Shown here: piece by piece, positions 33,701-40,595 of the stretch
How the letters are laid out: every line of letters begins with the position of its first letter
Position numbering within the stretch: the first letter of the stretch is position 1
Assembly (NCBI RefSeq): GCF_900112815.1
Contig: NZ_FOND01000007.1
Span: 124,001-188,000, forward strand
Source of the DNA: Blastococcus tunisiensis
GTDB taxonomy: Bacteria > Actinomycetota > Actinomycetes > Mycobacteriales > Geodermatophilaceae
DNA: 64,000 nt
Direction: 5' to 3'
Translations under genes and position numbers: made by a program
Notes under the pieces: model-generated
Seen by the model: the letters and a program-made list of their open reading frames with translations, nothing else
Databases searched by the model: none
What the model was told of the DNA's origin: nothing

Positions 33701-33719
33701 TTAGGTCAGCCTAACCAGG
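33701..33719. promoter_or_regulatory. Second DtxR/IdeR-type iron box
   Basis: TTAGGTCAGCCTAACCAGG has the near-palindromic TTAGGT/ACCTAA-like core of IdeR sites (14 of 19). It lies just past the SIP relic and 17 bases upstream of a minus-strand ATG at 33683, whose frame shows no clear protein. Its own target seems to have been lost or rearranged. Confidence 0.5.
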
Positions 33720-34036
33720 GGCCCTGCGCTCCTCATCAGAGCTTGTCGCGGATTTCCGGCGGAGATGTGCGCCGCCGCTGAGCGACACTCCTCGACCGCC
33801 GGTTCTGGTGAGCGACACTTCGCTCCGACGACACGGCCCTCGATCGAGACTGGAGCGAGGTCGCGCTCATCGCCGTCGGGGACGCATCCCCAGTCGTGGG
33901 GCAGCTGTGAGCCCAGCAGTGGACGGGGCTCGCCGTGTCCGCGGGCGTGACCCCGGCTCGGCACGGGCTTCCCACAAGCAGCACCTACGGGTCTTGCAAG
34001 TGACCGAGCGGCTGCTGTCGCTACTTTGTAGCTGCC
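33720..34036. other. Region without a supported gene
   Basis: About 315 bases between the second iron box and the membrane-protein gene. Short open frames have no domain. The repeated phrase GAGCGACACT (33780 and 33808) is the only local oddity. Confidence 0.4.
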
Positions 34037-34486
34037 ATGGCTGCCACCTCGTCCCTTGAACTGCTGCACGCCGAGATCACTGCGGAGCTGGCAGCTCAGG
34101 AACGGCACGCGTCCGCCATCGACGCCAAGGCCGGCGTTCTTCTCGGCTTCGCCGGCGTCTTGGTCGGCCTCAGTGTGGGGAACCTGGACGGTTTGCCCGC
34201 CAACGTTGCCGCTGGCGCAGCAGGACTTGCCGCCTTCTTTGCGGGTTGGGCCACATTGCCCCGCTCGTTCCCGACGCTCAACGCCCGAAAGCTGCGCGAC
34301 AAGTACCTCGGTGCCGAAGAGGGCTTCACACGGCTGCGCCTCTTGGACACGCGCATTGCGATCTACACCCAGACCCGCGCGATCTTGAAAGTGAAGGCGC
34401 GTCTCGTCACCGCAGCGACCTTCTTCCTTGGCTCAGCTGTGATCTTGACCGTGATTGCCGGTATCCTTGACAACCGAGGGAGGTAG
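34037..34486 (+). CDS. Three-span membrane protein, Pycsar-effector/SLATT-like
   Basis: A 149-residue protein (ATG 34037). A charged N-terminal helix (LELLHAEITAELAAQERHAS) and the phrase AIDAKAGVLLGFAGVLVGLS lead into two spans (residues 33-52 and 56-78). A cytoplasmic helical loop (LNARKLRDKYLGAEEGFTRL, YTQTRAILKVKARL) and a last span (TAATFFLGSAVILTVIAGIL) follow. This layout is that of PycTM/SLATT-type proteins, which damage membranes when a nucleotide signal is sensed. No cyclase is adjacent, so this is resemblance only. Two tiny genes follow at once (6 bases, then an overlap) and look like part of the same unit. Confidence 0.55.
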   Translation: MAATSSLELLHAEITAELAAQERHASAIDAKAGVLLGFAGVLVGLSVGNLDGLPANVAAGAAGLAAFFAGWATLPRSFPTLNARKLRDKYLGAEEGFTRLRLLDTRIAIYTQTRAILKVKARLVTAATFFLGSAVILTVIAGILDNRGR

Positions 34487-34491
34487 AGCTG

Positions 34492-34647
34492 ATGACTGAC
34501 GCGGCCACCGCAACGCAGGCACCTGCAGCTAGCGCACCTCCGGCCTTCGAGCCTGACGTAGAGCTGATCGACCACCTTGAAGGCAACGAGCGAGCCATCA
34601 AGCGTTACCGCGACCATGCCGAGTCGCAGCGCGAGAAAGGCGCGTGA
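34492..34647 (+). CDS. Tiny protein 1 with EPDVELID motif
   Basis: A 51-residue protein (ATG 34492, six bases after the previous stop, GAGGTAG upstream). An Ala/Pro/Thr-rich start is followed by PPAFEPDVELIDHLEGNERA and IKRYRDHAESQREKG. The phrase APP-F-EPDVELID recurs in the next tiny protein as APP-Y-EPDIALID, so they are homologous. No known family comes to mind. A disordered head with a helical charged tail suggests a partner-binding peptide, perhaps for the membrane protein encoded before it. Confidence 0.6.
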   Translation: MTDAATATQAPAASAPPAFEPDVELIDHLEGNERAIKRYRDHAESQREKGA

Positions 34648-34808
34648 GGATCAGTCGCGTGGCATCTGAGCCCGAGCCACAGGGACCGGAGCCCATGCCG
34701 GCGGCTGCGACCCAGCCTGAGGCCGCTCCGCCGTACGAGCCCGACATCGCACTGATCGACTATCAGAAGCGGGACGGCAGTGACGGCCGCTCGATCGAGA
34801 CCCGCTAA
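34644..34808 (+). CDS. Tiny protein 2 with EPDIALID motif
   Basis: A 54-residue protein (GTG 34644, overlapping the previous stop as GTGA). The body ATQPEAAPPYEPDIALIDYQ repeats the motif of tiny protein 1, and the tail (KRDGSDGRSIETR) is related to its NERAIKRYR. The two arose by tandem duplication or are paired units. Both are too short for most gene finders. Function unknown. Confidence 0.55.
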   Translation: MRISRVASEPEPQGPEPMPAAATQPEAAPPYEPDIALIDYQKRDGSDGRSIETR

Positions 34809-34960
34809 GCGCACCTTCTGACCTATCCCAGCCACGATCGCTGCGCTTCCGCGCTGACGGTCCGTGCCCAAGGTCGGCCTCAACTCGCCGGCTTGGAAGA
34901 CCATCCCGAGCTAGTACCTCGCCGCCACGGAAGGCGCAACTCGCGTGGTCCTGCGCTGGC

Positions 34961-35133
34961 GGGGTCCAGGCGCGAGTGGCCGGAACCCAGCTCGCGGTGT
35001 TCGGCACGGTCTATGCGTCGAGCAGCGGATCGGCAAACTGGAAGGTCGCCGCGGCGCAGCGCTTCGTAGGCGAGGTGTGGGCCGAGCGCTGCGCGGAGCC
35101 GGAAGGCGTCGACGATGTTCCGTGGCAAGGGCA
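34961..35133 (-). pseudogene. Relic of an AbiE locus with a large internal deletion
   Basis: 34961-35047 closely matches the end of the intact abiEii gene (42357-42447). Directly after it, 35048-35133 closely matches part of abiEi (about 43377-43455). In the intact locus these segments lie about 930 bases apart, so an internal deletion fused them. The minus reading ends VPATRAWTP, compare VPATRTWTP of the intact copy. This shows a second, older AbiE copy once sat here, 7 kb from the living one. Confidence 0.72.
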
Positions 35134-35306
35134 TCGGCCACCGGTGCTGGTGATCAACGTCAGGTCGAGTCAATCTGGGGCAGTTTGCGCGCTGTCCCCC
35201 GCACAGCACGCAATGGCACCCTCCCAGCTGCATTCACCACGGCCGCTCGTCCCGCTCCCTCGTCACCGTTGCGATACGGTGCGTCACCGCATGTGGGGGA
35301 GGGGAT

Positions 35307-35879
35307 ATGAACGAAGGCAGTTCTGTGCTGGCGGTCGTCGACGCGATGGATGGCGTTCCGGTCGTCTGGTGGGTGGATCTGGGCCCACGGATCGCCGGCA
35401 TATCCCGGCTGTGTGGCGCCTGGGTCGTCGACGGCGCCGATCCCGCGAGGACGCTGCAGGCGCTGACCGCGACCCGTGTGACCCTGTCCACCGTCGACGG
35501 GGAGCAGGCACTGAAGGAGCATGAGGGGGCCACCGAACGGGTGCTCGACCTAGAGGCGACCGTCACCTCGGTGGTCGCCGTCCGGGACGGGCTGCAGACC
35601 GCCTACGAGGAGGCGGCCACCACGAAGAAAAGCCTGACCCCGCCGCGGTGGTCGGCGCTGCCCGAGCCGTTGGACATCGAGGCCGCGGAGGCCGCCGCGG
35701 GTGATCCTCGGACGGCGCGCGCCCTGGGTATCGCCCGGTGGCTCAACGACCTGTGCCGGGCCTGGGACGCCGTCGAGGACGAGCGGCTGAAGCGTTCTTA
35801 CATGCGTCCGCTCGGTGGCCCAGCCGAGCGGGCGCTGCCGGCCGTCATCCGGGACGCGCAACCGGGCGTCGCGGCGTGA
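35307..35879 (+). CDS. Hypothetical protein coupled to the exonuclease-BRCT gene
   Basis: A 190-residue protein (ATG 35307, GGGGAGGGGAT upstream). The first 90 residues (LAVVDAMDGVPVVWWVDLGP, GAWVVDGADPARTLQALTAT) suggest an alpha/beta fold; a charged helix (EHEGATERVLDLEATVTSVV) leads to RWSALPEPLDIEAAEAAAGD. I do not recognise the family. Its stop overlaps the exonuclease's GTG start, so the two are translated together and probably act together. Confidence 0.6.
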   Translation: MNEGSSVLAVVDAMDGVPVVWWVDLGPRIAGISRLCGAWVVDGADPARTLQALTATRVTLSTVDGEQALKEHEGATERVLDLEATVTSVVAVRDGLQTAYEEAATTKKSLTPPRWSALPEPLDIEAAEAAAGDPRTARALGIARWLNDLCRAWDAVEDERLKRSYMRPLGGPAERALPAVIRDAQPGVAA

Positions 35880-36889
35880 CCGGGCTGCTGCCGCCCCCCC
35901 GGCCGGCGCTGGATGACCGCACCGGTCCGGGAGCCGACGGGCTGGACTTCGTCGCGATCGACGTCGAGACCGCGAACGCCCGCCGCGGCTCCATCTGCGC
36001 GATCGGCGCGGCCGTCGTCCGCGACGGCGCCGTTGTATCCACCCACTCGTGGCTGACCCGGCCGCCGGCGGGCCTGGATCACTTCGACGGCATCAACGTC
36101 GCCCTGCACGGCATCACGCCGGACATGGTGGCCGACCAGCCGACCTTCGCCGTGCGGCTGGACCAGCTGCTCGAGGTCACCGGTGGGCTGCCGTTCGTTG
36201 CGCACAACGCCGCCTTCGACATCGGGGCGCTGCGTGAGGCCTGCGTTGCCGTCGACCGGGAGTGGCCGACCACCGATTACGCATGCTCGCTCATCATGGC
36301 CCGGCGGGCGCTGGACCTGATCTCCTATCGCCTGCCGATGGTCGCCGCTGAGTGCGGCGTGGCCCTCGCCGCCCACCACGAGGCCGGCTCGGACGCGCTG
36401 GCCTGCGCCCACGTCGTCCTGGAGATCGCCCGCCGCCGGGGTGCCGACAACCTCGGCGGTCTCCTTACCGGGCTGCAGGTGCTCACTGGGCGGCTGGAGG
36501 CCGCCGCCTGGCAAGGCTGCCGGAGCACGTCGTCCTACACGGGACCGCAGCTGCCCGACGTCGCGGCCGACGCCGACCCGGAGCACCCGCTGTACGGGCA
36601 GGTCATGGTCTTCACCGGTGCGCTGAGCATCCGCCGCCAGGATGCCTGGGACACCGTCGCTCGCTGCGGCGCCGTCGTGGAGAAGGGCGTCAACAAGCGG
36701 ACGACGATGCTGGTCGTCGGCGACGGGTTCGCCGGTCATGACCCGGCGGACTTCTGGACCGGCAAGGCGGCGAAGGCGGTGCACTGGCGGGAGAAGGGCC
36801 ACCGGATCGAGGTCCTCACCGAGGGCGATCTCATCGACCTCCTCGCCGAGACCCGTACCTCCGGCGTCCGGGACGTGGTGCCCGCCTGA
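35876..36889 (+). CDS. DnaQ-like DEDDh 3'-5' exonuclease with BRCT domain
   Basis: A 337-residue protein (GTG 35876). The exonuclease domain spans about 22-185: DFVAIDVETANARRGSICAI (catalytic D29/E31), FVAHNAAFDIGALREACVAV (third acid), and HHEAGSDALACAHV (H...D pair) make up the DEDDh set. From about residue 240 a BRCT domain reads GQVMVFTGALSIRRQDAWDT, CGAVVEKGVNKRTTMLVVGD. Such proteins resemble DNA polymerase III epsilon plus a phospho-binding or nick-binding module. Coupled to an unknown gene upstream and convergent with the patatin operon. Role in repair or in defence is open. Confidence 0.85.
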   Translation: MTGLLPPPRPALDDRTGPGADGLDFVAIDVETANARRGSICAIGAAVVRDGAVVSTHSWLTRPPAGLDHFDGINVALHGITPDMVADQPTFAVRLDQLLEVTGGLPFVAHNAAFDIGALREACVAVDREWPTTDYACSLIMARRALDLISYRLPMVAAECGVALAAHHEAGSDALACAHVVLEIARRRGADNLGGLLTGLQVLTGRLEAAAWQGCRSTSSYTGPQLPDVAADADPEHPLYGQVMVFTGALSIRRQDAWDTVARCGAVVEKGVNKRTTMLVVGDGFAGHDPADFWTGKAAKAVHWREKGHRIEVLTEGDLIDLLAETRTSGVRDVVPA

Positions 36890-36936
36890 GCCATACCGTT
36901 GCGGCAGGTGGTCTTTCCGGCAGCGCTGCAGCGCGA

Positions 36937-38016
36937 TCAGCCGAGAAGGGCCGGGCAGTAGTGCTGCAGAAGGAGTCGGGTCAGCTGCTCCCCACGGCTG
37001 GTGATGGCGTCGAGGTTCTCGCGGCTCATCTTCTTGAAGTTCGTCCCGTACTGGTTCACCTGCTCCATCGGCACCAGACCGGGGGCGGGCATGGGCAGCC
37101 GGCGGTCCCGCATGCCCAGGTAGGCGTGAACGAAGCCTCGAATCTGTCCGGTGCTCCGAGCGGCGTGCAGCCGTGCCCGGGTGCCGTCCTGGGTCTTGCG
37201 GTAGGTGATGTCGAAGCTGCGCATCAGGCGGAACGGCAACACCCTGGCCCTGGATGCCCCCCGCTCCTGGCGGCCGGCGTCACAGGCGACGATGTAGTCG
37301 AGCGGGTACACGTGATCGCTGAAGCGCGGATTCCGGCCGGGCTCGAGCACGGACAACCCCAGGTTGTCGTACACGCCGCCGTCGGTCAGCGCGAGCCGTT
37401 GCTGCTGAGTCTGACCTCCGCGCTCGAACGTGTACGTCCTCTGCACGGCAGGGAACGCGAGTGGGAATGCGGCGCTGGCGGCGACGGCCTCCGCGACGCG
37501 GATGGGCTCGACGATGCGACCGTACGTGGAGAGGGAGCTGAGGTCGCTGCCGAACCGGACCGCGCGGGAGGTGATGAGGTCCGTGGCGGAAAGGACCGTC
37601 GAGAGCCCGGCGTACGTGACATCGGGTAGGTACTTGTCGCCGAAGGTGCAGTCGGTCAGGAGAGCGGCGAGCACGTCGGTGCGGTTCCGGCTGGGCCGCA
37701 CGCGCCCGTCGGGACGGGCGGCCGCGATGAGATCGACACCCCTGCGCGCAACGCGCACCGGGGACAGGGTCCTCGTGGTGAGCTCCAACTGGAGCCCGCG
37801 TCCGAGAAGTTCGACGACCTGACCATCGAACTCCTGGAAGGTCGACGGCCCGTAGGCCCACAGCGCCGCGAGCAGGCTTCCACCGCTGATACCGCTGACC
37901 ACCGTCACCTTGGACAGCACGCCGGTGTCGTGCAGAGCGCGCAGGCAGCCGAGGCCGAACGCGGTAGCGCGGAACCCGCCGCCGGACAGGGCGAGGCCGA
38001 CCCGATCGGTGGTCAT
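36937..38016 (-). CDS. Patatin-like phospholipase (CapV-like candidate effector)
   Basis: A 359-residue protein starting at ATG 38016, overlapping the upstream stop (ATGA). VGLALSGGGFRATAFGLGCL supplies the oxyanion loop, SGISGGSLLAALW the GxSxG nucleophile (Ser44), and LALTDGGVYDNLGLSVLE the DGG with the catalytic Asp (about residue 211): the complete patatin dyad. Patatins cleave membrane phospholipids; in CBASS, CapV does so after cyclic-nucleotide binding and kills the infected cell. Here it ends a coupled operon with an E2-E1-JAB protein and an MBL-fold protein. Its use as a suicide effector is inference from that company. Confidence 0.87.
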   Translation of the reverse strand: MTTDRVGLALSGGGFRATAFGLGCLRALHDTGVLSKVTVVSGISGGSLLAALWAYGPSTFQEFDGQVVELLGRGLQLELTTRTLSPVRVARRGVDLIAAARPDGRVRPSRNRTDVLAALLTDCTFGDKYLPDVTYAGLSTVLSATDLITSRAVRFGSDLSSLSTYGRIVEPIRVAEAVAASAAFPLAFPAVQRTYTFERGGQTQQQRLALTDGGVYDNLGLSVLEPGRNPRFSDHVYPLDYIVACDAGRQERGASRARVLPFRLMRSFDITYRKTQDGTRARLHAARSTGQIRGFVHAYLGMRDRRLPMPAPGLVPMEQVNQYGTNFKKMSRENLDAITSRGEQLTRLLLQHYCPALLG

Positions 38017-40595
38017 CGGCTCCCACCAAGCCACCGTCGCCACCACGGCACTCCGTGCGGCTCGATGGACTCCCGCACCCGGAAGTACTTGCCCGGCGGC
38101 AGAGCCGGTTGCTGCGGCGGAGGTCCGCTGGAGTCCGCACGGTGAACGACGCGCAGATACAGCTGCGGCGGCGGTGTCCGATCGGCGCCGTCCCGCCAGC
38201 CGGTCCAGGCCGGGTCATGGCCGCCCACGATCAGCATGAGGCAGCGAGGGGGCCCGCCCAACGCGGGGGTGACGAGGTTCGCCATGCCCGTCTCGTCCGT
38301 TCGGCTCGGCCTGGCCGGCCCGTCAGGGTGGGTGTGCCACATGCCCACGAACGACGTGATCTTGCCCGTTGTCCGTGCGTAGTGCTCGACCAGATCCTGG
38401 GAGCCCTCGATGCCGTGCCGGAAGTGCACCGCGCTGCACAGGCTGTCCGGGGTGGGTGGTGTGGCGTCGTCGATGTACACGACCCCGGCCGCCTCGTCGA
38501 TCTGACCGAGGAGCATCCCGCCCGTTTCGATGTCCGGCCCGCGGAGGCGCGCACCACGGCGGACCTCGGCGCGGATGGTGCCAAGCGCGATCTGGCTGAC
38601 CCGGACCTGGAAGGCCCCGTCGACCGTGGCCTGGACGCAGTCCTCGGGCCAGCCGATCCATGTGGTCCCCGTCGTGCCGTGCGCGTCGTCGTCCGTGGGC
38701 TCGAGCCGGATGGCCCCGGCGGCCATCGGGAGGCATGGCGCCCCCGGGAGACGGCCGGCCAGGGCATCCAGCCCCGCGCTGAGGAGGGCCGCGGCGAGCG
38801 CGGTGGACTCGACGTGGGAACCGGTGAAGGTCGGCGCTGAGCAGCCAGGCTCGGGGAGGAAGACGTCGGTCCGTGCGCTGCGCGGGTAGAGGTCGGTGGC
38901 CACGTCGGGGAGCTGGGCCGCGTGGCTGCCACGTGCGGCGATGCCCAGCCGGCGCAGCACGTCATCGCCACCGCCGGAGGCGCCGGGGCGGGAGACAGCG
39001 ATAACTCCGCGACGCGCGCGGTGCCCGACCAGGACCGTCAGCAGTGCGGGCCACGTGCCCGATGTCGTCGCTCGACGCCGTTCCAGGGCGGAACGGACAG
39101 CGGCATCGGCGGTGGCGTCGATGATCAGGTCGAAGCGGTCGTCACCTTCGGCTGGTAGCCGCGACACGTAGCCGACGGCGTCCTGGCTGCCCCCGGTGAC
39201 CCGGCAGCCGGGGTAGCAGTCGGGGTTGATGAGGCGCAGGCGTTCGGCGAGCACGAGGGCCTTGGGACGGCCGATGTCCCGGTCCATGTACGGCTGTCGG
39301 ACGAGGATGCCGGGGGTGATAACACCGTGGTCGATGACGGTCACGTCGCTCGCGCCGGCACGCACCACCGCCTCGGCGACGGGCGCGCCCAGCGCGCCGC
39401 ACCCGAGGACGAGGACACGCTGGCCTCCCAGCCAGGTGGCAGAGCTCTCCGCGTCCCGGCGCCGCGTCGTCTCCGGTCGGTCCTCGAACACGCGGGCCCA
39501 GCGCACCGGGTCTGTATCGAGCCAGTCCAGACCCAGCTGGTTGAGCCGGTCGCGGTTGTCGTGGCGCTTCCGCGACGTCGTCATCAGCTTGCCGAGCCGA
39601 CCGGTGAGCTTTCCGGTGAGCAAGTCGATGCGCCAGGCGACCAGGTGAGCGACCCGTTCGCCCGGTACGACCTCGCGCGAGGGTGTACCGACGATCACCA
39701 TCTGCGGCACGGCCCCGGGCCCGTGCGGCCACTCCTCGCCCTCGGGCGGGGTCGGCACACCCCGCTGCTTCGCCACCAGGACGTTGCCGTAGGCCACGCC
39801 CGCCATCAGAGCGAGCAGTTCCTCTCGAGGGAGGCCCTGCTGCTCAAGTCCGCTCAGCAGGTCGCCCCCATGGTGGGGGTACTCGAAACCGATGTCGCCG
39901 GTCAGGACCACGGCCGCCGCGGCGACCAGGTGCCTGCCGTTCGGTCCCTTCGGGGGGCCGCCGGCGGAGACGCGCTTTCGGTACTCGGACGCATCCATCC
40001 AGTTGATGACGTCGAGCCGCTCGCCGTTCCGGCTGTCCTGGGTGCACAGGGCGACCAGCAGCGCCGGCCCGTTCGTGGAGGGGCTGCGCCATGGCACCCG
40101 ATCGCCGAGATCGGCCCGCACCACCAGGCTGCCCGAGGCGCCGGAGGTGTAGGCAACGGGCGGGTGCAGCGGGACGCCGTTCGCGTCGAGGGTGTCGGCG
40201 GCGGCGCGCTCGAGCCACAGCAGCAACCGGTCGACGAGACCACGCATGCCGTCGCTGGGTGCCCACTCGGTGGACGGCGCGGCGTACAGGCACAGCTGAT
40301 AGCCCCACTGGACGTGCGGCGTGCCCGCCCACCGTCGGTGCCGGACCTGCACGATCGGTGGCGCGAACGGAAAGTCATCCCGGACGATGAGGAGGAACGT
40401 CTCCCGCTGGCGCAGGTGGATGCCCGGGCCTGGCTCCCGACCGTCCAGCGGAATGGACATCAAGATCTCCAGCTGCCGGGAAGCGCGGCCGTAGGTGACA
40501 CGAAGCACCTCTAGTCCGCCGTGGCCGGCGGCGAGGGCCTGGAGTTGCTCGAGGGCCAGGCGCTGCCCATCGCTCCACGCGGCGGGGTCGGTCAT
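38013..40595 (-). CDS. E2-E1-JAB triple-fusion ubiquitin-like conjugation protein
   Basis: An 860-residue protein starting at ATG 40595. Residues 1-140 are a prokaryotic E2 domain: RDDFPFAPPIVQVRHRRW, then WGYQLCLYAAPSTEWAPSDG with the likely catalytic Cys102. A 240-residue linker domain follows. From about 392 comes an E1/ThiF domain: RVLVLGCGALGAPVAEAVVR (nucleotide loop), DVTVIDHGVITPGILVRQPY, then PEPGCSAPTFTGSHVESTAL with a probable catalytic Cys near 585. Residues 685-800 are a JAB/JAMM peptidase: IETGGMLLGQIDEAAG, FVGMWHTHPDGPARPSRTDE (E, HxH and D ligands). Type II CBASS has the same activities in Cap2 and Cap3. Here all are in one chain, coupled on both sides. Confidence 0.9.
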   Translation of the reverse strand: MTDPAAWSDGQRLALEQLQALAAGHGGLEVLRVTYGRASRQLEILMSIPLDGREPGPGIHLRQRETFLLIVRDDFPFAPPIVQVRHRRWAGTPHVQWGYQLCLYAAPSTEWAPSDGMRGLVDRLLLWLERAAADTLDANGVPLHPPVAYTSGASGSLVVRADLGDRVPWRSPSTNGPALLVALCTQDSRNGERLDVINWMDASEYRKRVSAGGPPKGPNGRHLVAAAAVVLTGDIGFEYPHHGGDLLSGLEQQGLPREELLALMAGVAYGNVLVAKQRGVPTPPEGEEWPHGPGAVPQMVIVGTPSREVVPGERVAHLVAWRIDLLTGKLTGRLGKLMTTSRKRHDNRDRLNQLGLDWLDTDPVRWARVFEDRPETTRRRDAESSATWLGGQRVLVLGCGALGAPVAEAVVRAGASDVTVIDHGVITPGILVRQPYMDRDIGRPKALVLAERLRLINPDCYPGCRVTGGSQDAVGYVSRLPAEGDDRFDLIIDATADAAVRSALERRRATTSGTWPALLTVLVGHRARRGVIAVSRPGASGGGDDVLRRLGIAARGSHAAQLPDVATDLYPRSARTDVFLPEPGCSAPTFTGSHVESTALAAALLSAGLDALAGRLPGAPCLPMAAGAIRLEPTDDDAHGTTGTTWIGWPEDCVQATVDGAFQVRVSQIALGTIRAEVRRGARLRGPDIETGGMLLGQIDEAAGVVYIDDATPPTPDSLCSAVHFRHGIEGSQDLVEHYARTTGKITSFVGMWHTHPDGPARPSRTDETGMANLVTPALGGPPRCLMLIVGGHDPAWTGWRDGADRTPPPQLYLRVVHRADSSGPPPQQPALPPGKYFRVRESIEPHGVPWWRRWLGGSR

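Noticed and set aside
34037-34486. A complete Pycsar system
   Set aside because: No nucleotide cyclase gene is near the membrane protein; only the effector-like layout is seen.
39327-40514. A 395-codon + strand frame opposite the E2-E1-JAB gene
   Set aside because: Shadow of the fusion gene without recognisable features.
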